Assembly (NCBI GenBank): GCA_025331125.1
Contig: JAOALB010000057.1
Coordinates: 62,001-126,000, forward strand
Reading direction: 5' to 3'
Source: Mycogone perniciosa
Lineage: Eukaryota; Ascomycota; Sordariomycetes; Hypocreales; Hypocreaceae
Length of the DNA: 64,000 bases
Shown: in pieces, positions 34,645 to 46,207 of the stretch
Layout of the letters: every line of letters starts with the position of its first letter
How positions within the stretch are numbered: position 1 is the stretch's first letter
The notes under the pieces: generated by a model
What the model was told of the DNA's origin: nothing
What the model saw: only the letters and a program-made list of their open reading frames with translations
Database searches by the model: none
Made by a program: the position numbers and the translations under genes

Positions 34645-35647
34645 GTGTCAGAAAATAGGACCAGCGTGGCACCCTAGCAGCAGTTGCTTTTCGGGGAGTA
34701 GTCCGCGGGCCTGTGTTAGGGCATCGCGGATTGCCTGCCATACTCACACTGTATTTCGCCAGCTGTTTCGTGCGGATCCCACCCGTACGCCGTTGCACGC
34801 GGCGCACGCGCTCACTAGCAGCCAGCTCCAGCTCCAAGCCCCGACAATTTCCCCCAAGCGCGCCACAGTGCGAGCCGCCCTGATGGCGCTGGGCCGGCCT
34901 GCTGGATGGCGTGCGCTAGCGGGCTTTTGCCTGTTTGGTGCACAGTGTGGCTCATTTGCAGCTGGGGCGAGTTCCCTGTTTCTGGGGCCGGCCTCCGTGC
35001 TCATTCCAGCAGGCAGGGTTTGGCAGGGCTTCAGCGTCCACTTTGGTGGCTCGATTTTCGTACTTCGGGTCCGCCTCCCCCCCCGACTCCATCTTTTCTC
35101 GCCTCTCCTCTCCTCTCTCTCCTCCAGACCTCAACAGACCAGCGGGCTGCGAATACAGAGCACTGTCACTCCTTTTCTCGAAGCAATTCCCATCGCCACC
35201 ACTGCCACCGCTACAGCACAGCACAGCACAGCTACAGCAACCGCCTGTCTGCATCATCGTCCTGCGTGCAGCCGTCGCGAACCAGGTTTCTGGGATCCCA
35301 GGCTCCGCCTTATAAGCGACCCTTCTTCTCCCCGCGTTTTCTGCTGGCCCGCATTCGAAAGGGCCGAATAACCTCCATTCAGCCAGACCAGATTCTTCCA
35401 CCCAACCAGGAGCAACCACACACACCCGCCAGCTCCGGCTCGCTTCATCATCGCCTGTCAACCAATTCCCCCGCAAAATCCCAAATTCCTGGGGCCACAC
35501 GTCGACGTCCGGTTGCAACGATAAGTCTGACGGTCCCCGCGATAACGCCGCGCCCGCCCACGCGACGGCTTCCCACTCAAACAGTTGGAAAACTCTGTTC
35601 CTTTTGGTCGCCTTGCTTCGATACACGATTCCGACCGCTCGCCCATC

Positions 35648-37831
35648 ATGACTCAGGCCGTTAAGAGGGCCTGCGACGCCTGTCACCGCCGCAAAGTCAA
35701 GTGCGATGGCATCAACCCGTGCCGCAACTGCGCTACCGCCCAGCTCTCGTGCACCTACAATGCCATTCCTCAGAAGAAGGGCCCCAAGGGCTCGCGGGCC
35801 AAGGTCATCAGCGAGTTGCGCGAGACCCAGCGCCAGACGAGCCTGTCCGCCAAGGTGCAGAACCGCATGAATGGCATTCCATGTTCACCTGGGACTCCGG
35901 GCCTGACACCAACCCCCGGCCTGTTGACCAGCGACATGGTTAAGGAGTGCTCTCAGTTCTTCTTCGACAACATGAGCTCACAGTCACCGATTCTCGACCC
36001 CAGACAAATCGAACAGCAGATCTTGTACATGGAGCAGAATCGGGATGCCTACTGCCTGATGGCCTCCATGTGCGCCTTTGTTATGCTGCAGCCCGGCATG
36101 TCTATGCCCCCGGGCGACCCGTATAACCTCGATATGGTGCCTGGTGCCAACATTATTTCCAGCCAGCTCCTCTTGGAGGAGACGCTTAGGGTACGCAAGG
36201 GATACGAATATCTTGATTCAGTCACACACAATGCACTGGCCACCAATTTCTTCCTGTTTGGCTGCTACTATGGCCAGGAGATGCACGAGAAGGCGTGGTA
36301 TTATCTCCGTGAGGCCACCACCATGATCCACATGGTTGGCATGAACAAGGAGGAATACTACATGCAATTTGATCCTTCTGAGGCGGCTCGGCGTCGACGC
36401 CTGTATTGGCTGTTCTTTGTTATTGAGAGGTCAGCATTCGCTCCATTTCTCTCCCTCGTAGTTTGGTGATACTAACAATGGTCCACAGAGCCTACGCCAT
36501 CCAGCGCCAGCGTCCCCTGACACTCCAGGCTACCATCAATCTCCCTACTCTCTCAGACGATCCTACCAACGCCCTCGCCCACCAGCTCAATGGCTTCATC
36601 CTGCTTGTCAACCTGTTCCGACCATTCGACGATGCCTTCATGACCACTTGGAACAAGACTCGAACCCACCTCTCTGCTCCATACATCACCGGCCTGCAGA
36701 AGCAGCTGAATGACCTGGCACAGTCCTACATGTGCCAAGACTCCGGCTGGAACGACCTGCACACTAACCAGCAGTGGCTGAAGAACACTGTTTGGCAATT
36801 AAGCAATGGTGTGGTTACCGGTGCCAACGAGGAGCCCCTATCTTTCCAGTATCCTGTGAACGTATCCAGAGAGCTTCTTATGAACATGGCCTCCCAGTTT
36901 CCCGGACAGGGTATGGAGCTGCTGAACTCCGGCTTGGTATGTTGATAACCCATCACCAGAAAGCATTTACAGTACTGACCAAATACAGCTTGAGAAACTC
37001 ATCGAGGGAGCCTACTCAATGACTGAGTACCTTGCTATGCAGCCCGCAACGCGCGATCCTTTCGCCGTTGGACCTCGTGAGCACCTCAACCAGATCATCA
37101 CCATTGTTGCCGCATCTCGGAATGGCGACTACCGCTTCCTCCCCTTGCTCATGAGCAAGGTCAGCGAAGTGCTCCCCCGCCTCTCCAACCCTATGCTCCA
37201 AAACGCCCCTGAGACGTCTAACCTCGCCAATGTGGATATCTTTGATGGCTTTGGCAATGCTGGCATGGCTCAACCTCCGCCAATGCAGATGTCCATTGAC
37301 AGCGAATATGAGACCAAGTACTCCATGGACATGAACGGTGGTACCCCCGAGTCACACGTTAGCTCTAACTCTGGTGGAACACCACCAGGGTCGCAGCAGG
37401 CAAATGACATGAATGGGTCATTTGTCGGCTCGCCAGTCATCATGTCGCCTACTATGGATTATCCCCACAACATGAACGGTTACGCCTGTACACCCATGTC
37501 GGAGATGGTCATGAGCCCCATTGGGAATCACCCACCACAAGGACAGCAACATCAGCACATAAATAACCAGCCATTGAATCATGGCCACGATGCCATGGGG
37601 CAACATATCAACAGCATGACGCCGCAACCAATGCGTGGCCCAGCAATTGGCAACCCTGCGATGCAGTCTCCGCATCACATAAATGGCATAGTCCGCATTC
37701 CTCGGCCGCCGCTGCCACCGCCACAGCAAGATAACTTCGGCATGCCTGGCCGACCCCAGATGAGACCAGTAGGCGACTTTCACGGGCTACCTCCCATGTC
37801 CGGTGAAATGAGCTTTAATGGTCTCCGATAG
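35648..37831 (+). CDS. Zn2Cys6 transcription factor with fungal-specific TF domain
   Basis: Nuclear regulator of 690 aa. Exons 35648-36429, 36489-36936 and 36989-37831 join in phase (introns 59 and 52 nt). The start at 35648 places the DNA-binding cluster at the very N-terminus: Cys residues in RACDACHRRKVKCDG and PCRNCATAQLSC show the standard C-x2-C-x6-C then C-x2-C spacing. A conserved linker, YNAIPQKKGPKGSRAKV, follows. The middle-homology domain (about 100-420) includes RRRRLYWLFFVIERAYAIQ, the usual signature around the intron. The C-terminal third is Met/Pro/Gly/Gln-rich and probably activating. The QKKGPKGSRA linker recalls regulators of sugar and starch use in filamentous fungi (AmyR/COL-26/BglR-like), but I am not sure of that placement and give no name. 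Confidence 0.92.
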
Positions 37832-38523
37832 TATCTGCTAATGATTTGACCCTCGCCCATCTCAACGTCTCGGCTTGAACAGCCTCAAGCCCTTGTACTT
37901 TATATTATCAACCCCTTCGCTTCACCACACACTATTTTACTTTGTCAAAAACCGCTACTCTACTTTATTGGGACTATGGAAAAACGACGACCAGAGTTGG
38001 ACACAGCATTTGGGAATGCAATGCAGAATGAATGGGACAACACTCTTGGGAATAATGCACTTTTGGATACAGCGTGGTTTGGTTTGGGCAAGCTTTGGAG
38101 AATGGAGTTTGGGAATGCTTTTGGGCTTCATGGAGCTCGTGTATGGCTCACCCCTCGTCAGGGGATTTCATAGGTCTGTAGATGGGGAGGGGGGCGTGTC
38201 CGCTGTGCGGGAGATTTGTTCTTTTTGTTAGTAGTAGTTAGCTGCAACAACCTAGCTTGATATGAATGAAAGGGAATAGATACGAGTTGGCTTTTGCGCT
38301 CTGATCTGATGTGCACACGACTACTACTAGGGGAAGTCAAAGTGAGACGCCGCATGTAAGTATCAGCAAGGATTAGTGTTCCATTCCATCTCTTCTCATT
38401 ATAACAATGAACATGCTGATACATAATTCGTGATTCATATCTATCTGGTATCTTCATAACACCACCAACGCCATCCGTCTTAAAACATGCCTTTCTATAT
38501 CTTCATAACACACCACATCTCCT
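37832..38523. other. Convergent intergenic region, Zn2Cys6 gene and lipase gene
   Basis: These 692 bases hold both 3' untranslated regions. The open frame at 37976-38173 is rich in repeated (F/L)GN motifs but lies in the presumed 3' UTR and is not called a gene. Confidence 0.5.
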
Positions 38524-40588
38524 CTACCACTTCCTAACCATAGTCTTCTTCTCATCCTCATCCTCACCACCCTCCCCAGCCGTCGCCGCCATCACCGCCT
38601 CCACAGCCAACGCCTCGATTCTCCCGGCATACAAACTCATCATATGCGCTACTGGATCGCCCCAGATCATATCCCGGAGCTGCTCCTCTTTACACGTCAC
38701 TGCTACAACGCCATCTGCCAAACGCTCACCCACGGTCTTGCGATCTTGCGACGATGACGCGGTGGAAGACTCCGCGTCACGCAGGACGATGATGGTGCCT
38801 GCGTTGCTGAGCGTGCAGGGCGGGACAGGCCATGTCGGTCTTCGTGGGGGCAGTTGAGGCGGCATATCCGCTGTTTTGGTGGTGCAGAGAGCCAAGGATG
38901 AAGACGAAGCTTGAGCGGGAAGATGTAAAGACGAGGTGGAAGGCCTGGCATCGATGGGCTTTGGGGAGGGAGGAGGGCTGGCGAGCAGGTCGAGCAGACT
39001 CTTCACGTAGGGCTTGTCCGCCCTGACGACGGGATCGCCCTCGTTGACGAAGCTGAGGAATAAACTGTTGCGGAGGTCCGCACGGGAGGGCTTTTCGAGG
39101 GGCAGGAGGGAGATGGGCGGCGCGCCAAAGGTTATGCAGTGGATGCGTTTAAAGCACCCTGTTAATATGCTGAGCTCGCTTTCGGCCTGTGGGCTGGTGG
39201 ATAGCATATGTGCGTATAGCAAGGCGGCGACGGCGCCACCGGCGGAGTGGCCTGTTAGGAGGAGGCTGTAGCTGGACATGCCGGCGGGATCATCCTCGAG
39301 GAGTTTGCGTAGGCGTGAGGATATGGGTTTGATGAGGCCGCGGGCGAGAGAGAGGAAGCCGGCGTGGCAGGCGTTGCCTTCGTCGTCGAGGAAGTTGGTG
39401 GGTTGGGAGGGGGAGGAGTTGACGTTGACGGCCCAATCGGTGAAGGAGGCGGTGCCGCGGATGGAGAGGAGGATGGTTTGGGTGTGAGGGAAGGGGATGG
39501 ATTTGATGAGGAGGGCTCTGTGGGCGGTGCGCCAGCTGGTGGTGAAGATGTGAGTGTTGCGGCGTTGGAGGTCTGAAGAGGAGGATGAGGAGGAGGAGGA
39601 TGATGAAGGCGAGTCGTAGACGCGGAGGGAGTATTTTGCGGCGAGGCAGAGGAGCGGCCAGGTGGCCATGTAGCTAGGAGCGTCAACACAATGTTCGAGA
39701 CGAAGATGGGTTTGGGAAGAGGGCTTACAGGGCTAGAGGGGCGAGGTTCATAGGCAGCTTGGAGTTGGCGTAGAGCTCGACTTTGGAGATGTAGCTGTCG
39801 GACAGAATTGCAGTGGGAACCTGGCCTCTGTGCCGATCCCTGCTGGGTCTGGAGGGCCATCTGATTGCCATTGATCGATCTGTGGTGGTGTGTTCGTCTT
39901 CTTCTTCCTCTGGTATTGAGGGGAGCTGATCTGGTTCTGGACTGGGTGCGGGATGGTCTGGAAGCGGATCGCCATCGTGGCTGGAGAGATGTTCTCGATC
40001 GATCATGGTCAGGATTTTGTTGAAGCGATGGTATAACTCATCCATGGTAGACGAGGAGTCGGCAGTGTCATGACTTTGTCCTGTCTCTGAGGCTCCATTC
40101 TCGTGTCGTTGCTGCTCAGACTCTTGATGTTGAGGCTCCTGTTGTTGCGACTCCTGGTGCTGATGCTGGTGATAGTGAGACTCGGGATATTGAGGCCATG
40201 TCTGAGGTGTTGGCTCCGTGTAGTTGTAGTAATGCTGATTCGCCATAACCGGTTGAGCGCCATAGGGGTGTTGTCCAACTCCCGGGCCTAGCGCGGCCGG
40301 GGCCTGAGGCCATCCCGGAGGCGGAGGCGGAACGGACAAGTAGTGCCCGGCGGGTCCGGACTGGGGTTGCGGGTAACCAACATGATGCTGGGCATAGAAA
40401 GGGTGCGGAGCTGGAGGGTGTGATGGGGGGTTTGCCGTTAGGGGCCGCTGAGGCAGTTCCGGTCCGGATGGGTGAGGAGGTGTGTAGTAAACGTTCGGAG
40501 GCGCTGTCAGAGATTGCCGGGGTGGCAGAGTCGGATATTTGTTGCTGTTCTTGTTGCTGCTCTCACCAAAGCTGGTGAAGAAGCCCAT
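38524..40588 (-). CDS. Class-3 lipase-like protein with long N-terminal extension
   Basis: Alpha/beta-hydrolase of the lipase class 3 family, expected to cleave acyl esters of lipids. Minus-strand exons 40588-39729 and 39673-38524 (intron 55 nt) give 669 aa. The catalytic domain occupies about residues 289-600: SIRGTASFTDWAVNV, the nucleophile elbow LLTGHSAGGA with Ser430, and CITFGAPPISLLP with FVNEGDPVVRAD, which carries the likely catalytic Asp. The His of the triad is probably in GDPVAHMMSLY near the end. The first 287 residues are unlike ordinary lipases: Pro-, Gln-, His- and Tyr-rich repeats, then an acidic run (PSIPEEEEDE). A poly-Ser tract of 11 residues lies at about 310-320. There is no signal peptide, so an intracellular role is likely. 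Substrate unknown. Confidence 0.85.
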
Positions 40589-41943
40589 CGTGGTGTTGAC
40601 TAGCCTGCCTACATTGCAGTCGGGAGAATCTACTACCTACTGCACGCACACGGCGAGAAGAGAGAGCGAGAGAGAGATGATGCTCGTCACGATAATCGAT
40701 GATGCATTGCTCACGATTGCTCCCCAAAGTTATACTGATGAGACGAAACGGAGATTAAAATAAGAGCCTAAAGAAGAGGCAAAATGTGTCACATCTGCCC
40801 GCCCCATGTGGATAGCTCGCCAAGCAGCCCAAGCTTCTGGCCGAGGCACATGATATGGATTACGGAGTAGTATACGGAGTAGAGTCCCCCCCATCAGTCA
40901 ACAGCCTTCTCGAACGAGTCAGCCTTTCGACTGCGTGCTGTGGCGCTGCTGCGCGATCCCTGTCAAGAGGTCCGCCAAGACTGTGATTCGCTGTCATCGG
41001 GCTGCTCAGCCCCGTTGATACGCAGAGCTCCATCTCCATTGAGGCTGGCGTGTGCCCGACTCGCAAAGGAGGGAAGCAAGGCTGCTTCTACGGGTCTCGT
41101 TGATAGGCCTTGAAGTGTGAAGCGAGAGTGTTTATCAAGGACAGAGGTATCACAGCACAGACTATGATCGCCAAGGAAGGACGGTCGTCACATTACTGCC
41201 GCTTTGAGGCCAGTTTCATGGAGCCCTATCGTCAATCTGGGCGAGAGGAACGGGCAGATTCCGAGATCTGTGCCTGTGATCGCGCCAAAATAGTTGCCGG
41301 GGGCCGCATTCTTAAGTTGATCTAATAGCTACTGCTACCTAGCCATCGAAGAGACCCATCATGAATGGTGTAATTTAATATCCTACAACTGAATAAATGG
41401 AATTAAATATTGCAACGCGGAACGGCCCGTCTAGTCGGTGATGATCGCTGGAACCAATAGTTAATAATGACCAAATATATGAGTCAATTGGATCAGCTGA
41501 TGACATCTCGGCGGGACTGACTAACCGTCACTCCATATGAGATGTGATATTAGTCGAATTAATCCGAAAGATCACGATTGATGACTACAGATTTTATCCC
41601 CGAGCTCAAATATGTGCCGCCAAGGCCGCTAATATTCGTGATCCTTGTATGCTGTTGGTTCTTGGTTACAATTCTCCACACCCAAGACCACCTTACAGGC
41701 CTCTCATAGGAAGATTCTGAAGACGGTTAAGCATGTTTGAACGGAATTGGTGATCAGGGTTGCACCTATGCAATTACAACGTAGAGATCCAAAAAGTTCC
41801 CTTCTAATATGAGGTATTACAGCGTATGAGTAATTCCGACGGCCAGGTTGCCCTCCCGTTTCCCACTCTCCTGAAGTCGCTCTGAGTTCAATGTTTTTCG
41901 GGTAATCGGAACCAGGCTCGCAGAGCCTCGTTTCGGTGTCGCA
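40589..41943. other. Intergenic region between divergent lipase and membrane-protein genes
   Basis: No gene is seen in 1.36 kb. A TACGGAGTA pair lies at 40861-40881, and 41.34-41.8 kb is AT-rich. The open frame at 41110-41325 resembles nothing. Confidence 0.5.
40861..40881. repeat. Two TACGGAGTA units, 12 bp apart
   Basis: TACGGAGTA occurs at 40861-40869 and again at 40873-40881, both intergenic, about 280 bp upstream of the lipase ATG. Confidence 0.75.
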
Positions 41944-42865
41944 ATGCGTTTTCTACTGTCTTTCGTCTTCAGCCTTTCGACCTTGACTGCAGGCATTCAT
42001 GCAGTGGACTCTTTCGTCGTGCCACCAGCCGCAGGACCACCGGGAGATTACAGCGATAATCCTACATACGAACTAGGAGAGCAAATCGATGTGCAATGGA
42101 CATTCGATGACATGGATGGGATCTTCTACATGAAGAAAGAATACCCTCCCGATGGGAGTGTGATTGCAATCTTAGACGGTCTAGGTAAGCTAAAGTGGCC
42201 TTTATTTAGAACTTTCTTGGAGGCAGGCGATGTAGATGTAAGCGCGCGCGACTGACGGTGGAGATACAGGAAGAACTGATCCTAAGCGCTTTACCTGGAC
42301 AGTGAGCTCCTATAGCTTCTCGCGGGAAGTTCCACAAGGGGAGAATCTAGTATTCAACTTGGGAATACAAAGACGACAACAACGAGAGCCTATTGTTTCC
42401 CACTACTTCAATATCAGTCTACCAGATCCGAAGAAGACGTGGGTTCGAACGAGCACGACTGCTATATCTACTTCCACATCACTACCCCCAACGAGCGCGA
42501 TTGTCATATCCACTTCCGCATTACCACCCCCAACAGGCGAACCGAAGTCGGACAGAGATGCAGATTCGAGGCTCTCTTCAGGAGCAGTTGCGGGGATATC
42601 CGTCGGAGGCACGATAGGAGGTATCTTGATGCTCGGAGGCTTGGGATTCCTGTGCTGGAGGCATTTGCGAAGACAAGATTCTTCGGCTCAGCATGGCCAA
42701 GATCAGCATGGCCAAGATCAGCAACAAGCCGAGTTGCCTGGGGAAGCCAAGGTTGAGCTACCTGGGGACAATGCGGCTGAGTTACCAGGCGAGCAATGGA
42801 CTCAGAAGACGGCAGAGGCTCAGACACATGCGCAAGGTTCTGGAGGGCTATATGAGATGCCTTGA
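41944..42865 (+). CDS. Single-pass membrane protein with signal peptide and ELPG repeats
   Basis: Predicted type I surface protein of 278 aa, family not named. Exons 41944-42184 and 42270-42865 (intron 85 nt) join to form DGLGRTDPKRFTW. A signal peptide (MRFLLSFVFSLSTLTAGIHA) precedes an extracellular beta-rich domain of about 110 residues (YELGEQIDVQWTF, VFNLGIQRR, HYFNISLPDP), a layout seen in many uncharacterised fungal membrane proteins. A short Ser/Thr/Pro stalk (STSTSLPPTSAI) follows, then a membrane span near residues 195-217 rich in Gly (GAVAGISVGGTIGGILML) with a basic stop-transfer WRHLRR. The cytoplasmic tail has HGQDQ repeats and three ELPG(E/D) repeats and ends LYEMP. Sensor or adhesion roles are guesses. 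Confidence 0.75.
42685..42723 (+). repeat. In-frame 15-bp tandem repeat encoding HGQDQ units
   Basis: The unit CAGCATGGCCAAGAT is copied about twice and a half, adding HGQDQ repeats to the cytoplasmic tail of the membrane protein. Imperfect copies encoding (A/V)ELPG follow to about 42800. Such coding repeats often vary in number between strains. Confidence 0.75.
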
Positions 42866-43180
42866 CGGGGGCGGGAGGAGGTGACGGACTCTTAAACGAG
42901 TCTTTTTATTTACAATAATACGGATATTAGGTTTAAAGTAAATAAATGGCAATGATTGGTTTAATACTCCTTGCAATGCTTGTGCTACCTAGTAAAGATT
43001 CACCCCATCCATAGTTATGCCCAAGTCTCCAGATTCCGTCACCTTCATTGACAATTCATTCCTATACTACTGAGCGATCATCTAGAAGCAGACTTGAAAC
43101 TGCGCCTACTTCGCCATGTTACTATTCTTTGGTGATGAAGATGATATAGAGTACACAATTTTCACAACCAGCCCTCTTCC
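42866..43180. other. Short convergent intergenic region
   Basis: These 315 bases hold the 3' ends of the membrane-protein and mannosidase genes. Nothing else is seen. Confidence 0.5.
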
Positions 43181-44962
43181 TCATTGTACAAGCCTTCTAA
43201 ACGGGTGCGCCTCCGTGTTAAACACATACTCATCCAGGCTAATCACATTCGTCTCACTAAACACCAAGTAAAAATACTTCAACGTCTCCCCAAACCAAAA
43301 CGACTCCATCGCGTCTGAATGCAATGGCTTCGGGGCTCTTACATCTCGGACGGCCGAGTTGGCGAGCTGCGTGCTCGTCATGTTGTTGATGGCGTTGAAC
43401 ATGGTCCACGCGGACTCGATGAGGTCGACACGTCCAGTTATGCGATACAGAATGAAGACACTCTCGATGGCTTCGGGGCGGAGAAGGTATTGCGGGCTGG
43501 GGATAGCGATGAAGCCTTTGGGGAGGCGTTCGCTTGCGATGATGTCGTCTGCATTTATGTTTTCTGCCTTGCTGACACGTTTAACACGGTCGACTATTTG
43601 CTGCTTCCATTTGGCTTCGTCCCATTCGCAAGGTTTTTCTGCGGACTCGCACGGCACCGTGTAGTAATCTTCTGGCATGACGCCGTTCGGCGAGTTATTG
43701 TATACCCACACGCAGCCGTCAACGAGCTTGGTTGCAGTGGATAGATCGTGAGGACGGTCGAAGAGTTTCCCAGCCAGCGCCATCAACCCGCCCAAGAAGC
43801 AGACAAGATGTTGGCCCTGCGGTTCGAGACTGATATCTTTGCCCTGAACATGTGCAATGCCAGAAATGAGAATATCCTCATTCTTCGGCGTCATCGGTCG
43901 GAATAGGTTGTGTTTGACTGCTGCCGGTACAGCATTCTCATACATACTCCGATAAATCGGTAACTGGCCGCCCATCAGGGCAGACATCTTGGGCAAATAC
44001 TCATACGCCGAGTCTGCCATAGCACCGAGTGAGAAAGTTTCGCCTCCTGTAAACACATACTTCTGCGCATCCACAGTGATCGGCCAAAGACCAGGCAGTG
44101 CCGTCGCGCTCTGTTGCGCCGCCATGCCCTCCGTAATGCGCTGAATGGCATCAAACCACTTCGGATCGCCCGTCAACTGCGAAAGGTGCGTGAACTCCAG
44201 GGATAAGCTTCCGATTTCAGCAAGGACCACGTTTGACTGAGCGACTTGTTTCTTGCCGGCTTTGGCGGCCTGCATGTCCCACCGCGTGACGGGCATGCGA
44301 TTAGGCGTGTCGAATGCTTTGTAGAGCATCTCGCCAACTTCTGCGGCCTTTCGAAGGAGGCGAACATCGCCGCTGAGGTCGAATGCTGAGAGGAATCCGC
44401 CGAGGTATCGGATGTTGGTCTCAAAGACGTTGACCTGAGGGAGAGTGGTGTCGGTAAAGTCGATGGCCGCGGCAGCCTTCACAGCTTCATCGAACTCGCT
44501 GCGCATACCCATGATCCAAAGCGTATCGAGAGAGTCGACCAGCGTGGCAGCCCAGCCGCCAAAGTTGTTGTTCTTCCCGCCAGAAACGGGCGTCAGTTCA
44601 TCGGCAGTCCATGCGTGCTTCCTGTATGATTCCCAGCATTTCGCAAAAGTTTCCTTCACTGCGCGCTGGCGCTTTTGGCGAATCCTCTTTGCTTCTGCAG
44701 ACTCGGCACGAAACGATGTCTGGACCTTGGGGAGCTTCAGAGTGGCATTTGTGGGCAGTGGACGAATGTTATCGGGAGGATAGTGAGTCGTGATAGTTTT
44801 CCAGAAATACGTTTCGTCCAGCTTGGTTCGCCAATTCGCCACGGGCCGGCCGATTGGAGGGGCTGAGGAGCTCGAGAAGCTCCTGATGGTCCAGAGGTAG
44901 AGAAGAAGCAGAGTGGCCAGCAATGCAATACAGCTAAAGCCCCGCAACTTGATGAGAGGCAT
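43181..44962 (-). CDS. GH47 alpha-1,2-mannosidase, membrane-anchored
   Basis: Trims alpha-1,2-linked mannose from N-glycans in the ER/Golgi (mannosyl-oligosaccharide 1,2-alpha-mannosidase). A single exon encodes 593 aa. The N-terminus has a short cytosolic part then one hydrophobic segment at about 10-29 (CIALLATLLLLYLWTI), a type II signal anchor, followed by a stem. The catalytic domain begins near residue 105 with KETFAKCWESYRKHAW, then GGWAATLVDSLDTLWIMGM, VNVFETNIRYLGGFLSAFDLSG, LAEIGSLSLEFTHLSQLTGD and, near the end, RPEAIESVFILYRITG and SFWFGETLKYFYLVFSE, with the conserved terminal Thr region (VFNTEAHPFRR) that binds calcium. All are standard GH47 motifs. The anchor indicates a processing enzyme rather than a secreted one. 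Confidence 0.95.
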   Translation of the reverse strand: MPLIKLRGFSCIALLATLLLLYLWTIRSFSSSSAPPIGRPVANWRTKLDETYFWKTITTHYPPDNIRPLPTNATLKLPKVQTSFRAESAEAKRIRQKRQRAVKETFAKCWESYRKHAWTADELTPVSGGKNNNFGGWAATLVDSLDTLWIMGMRSEFDEAVKAAAAIDFTDTTLPQVNVFETNIRYLGGFLSAFDLSGDVRLLRKAAEVGEMLYKAFDTPNRMPVTRWDMQAAKAGKKQVAQSNVVLAEIGSLSLEFTHLSQLTGDPKWFDAIQRITEGMAAQQSATALPGLWPITVDAQKYVFTGGETFSLGAMADSAYEYLPKMSALMGGQLPIYRSMYENAVPAAVKHNLFRPMTPKNEDILISGIAHVQGKDISLEPQGQHLVCFLGGLMALAGKLFDRPHDLSTATKLVDGCVWVYNNSPNGVMPEDYYTVPCESAEKPCEWDEAKWKQQIVDRVKRVSKAENINADDIIASERLPKGFIAIPSPQYLLRPEAIESVFILYRITGRVDLIESAWTMFNAINNMTSTQLANSAVRDVRAPKPLHSDAMESFWFGETLKYFYLVFSETNVISLDEYVFNTEAHPFRRLVQ

Positions 44963-46207
44963 GACTGCTGTCTTTTCATCAAGGCATTTGGCAGATGTTG
45001 AGGATAGATAAGTGTTGAAGATAGATAGGGGGGAGGTTCCATGATATGGACTCTGTCTGAATCGTGCTAAAGTTCATGGCCTCAGGAACTGGTCAATTAC
45101 GACTTGATCTTAGCAATAGTAGTTACTTCGTATTAAATCCACCAATCCACAACCTTATTTCCCCCAATACTATAAAAAATACTAAAGGAGCGTAATTAGT
45201 TGAGTCATGGAAGTTGCCCTTCATTAAATCGGCTTTACAACAGCCCTAGCCTGAGATATCTGATGCCACACCTCAGGAAGAAAGCAATGCCTTCATATCG
45301 CTCATTAAACGATGTTTTAACATATGTCACAACGTCCATCAGAATACACAATAGTGATAGTCGTATGAACTACAACGGTGTACACTTCAGTTTCCATTCA
45401 TGGTTAGCGCTGATGCTCTTGTTAGTATACTAATATAGTACTAGTCCACCCCCTGAATTATTCCTTACAACGCATGTGGATAGATGACCTTATATGTCAT
45501 GCGACACTTAGTGTAGTACTATAATTTGCCAGGATTACTAGTAACTAGTACTAATTAGTAAGAACTTAGATAGATATAGGATATATTAAGATGTCTCGGG
45601 AAATGTTATCCTCAGCCGCCACTTTCCTGTTGGCCGGCTCTGATAGTCTTTTACAAAGCTATCCATCTTCCCATCCTAACCCACGCATACCGAATAGTGT
45701 TGAAGCCGAGAAGGTATCTGTGTCGTTTGGTAAGGTATAATTTAGGGGGCATACTTTATTGCCAGTCGGTATTTAAATATTCTATCAACTACGACGATAC
45801 AGTCGCAGTCGGCGGAAAGGTGGATACTGACTACTACTATCTACGAGTATGAGTTAAATCTCACTACCCCTGGTACTACATACATTTATTGAGGGGCATT
45901 GCGGAGCTCCCATGCCACTATTCCCATCGACGCCCGCAAGCCTTCATGAACTCGGCAATTGAATCAGCATGCTTGGGTGAGATTTGACCGTAGAATGGCC
46001 CGGGCCGTGAGATTGACTGCTCGTATGATTTATTTATGAACTATGGAGTACTCCGGACTTGCTTGCGAGTATGTGCTTTTTTCTCTCCTAGTGTTTCCTT
46101 CGTTTTATGGTCCTCTCCGCAGGCGCCTACTCTCAGCAATGCGACTTACATGATACAACATGCTATGATATTACAAAGAGTTGAGTGATGCTCAGTCAGC
46201 TCCAATA
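44963..46207. other. AT-rich intergenic region
   Basis: These 1.2 kb between divergent genes are AT-rich, notably 45.1-45.6 kb, with several TAGTACTA-type palindromic stretches near 45430-45560. No gene is seen. It contains promoters for the mannosidase (minus) and the Cys-rich membrane protein (plus). Confidence 0.5.

Larger units (their letters stand above)
29219..35647. other. 6.4-kb region without a convincing gene, ending in a long leader of a Zn2Cys6 gene
   Basis: Open frames are short and unconnected up to about 34.8 kb. From 34.88 to 35.68 kb three frames are open at once (two plus, one minus), explained by GC-rich, CT-rich sequence; this is probably the 5' leader and promoter of the transcription factor at 35648. 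Palindromes occur at 32198-32208, 32938-32948, 33207-33230, 34193-34201, 34457-34467 and 34528-34537. Simple repeats are at 33685-33720, 34304-34318 and 34615-34644. No transposase or reverse-transcriptase motif is recognised. Confidence 0.45.

Noticed and set aside
29219..35647. Gene-free region considered as a decayed transposon
   Set aside because: No terminal repeats, reverse-transcriptase or transposase fragments recognised, and base composition is not strongly AT-shifted; a repeat search against the genome would decide.
34882..35686. Three overlapping long open frames upstream of the Zn2Cys6 gene
   Set aside because: GC/CT-rich sequence lacks stop codons in several frames at once; none resembles a protein. 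Treated as leader/promoter.
37976..38173. 65-aa open frame with repeated FGN/LGN motifs downstream of the Zn2Cys6 gene
   Set aside because: Lies within the probable 3' UTR, has no upstream promoter space and resembles nothing known.
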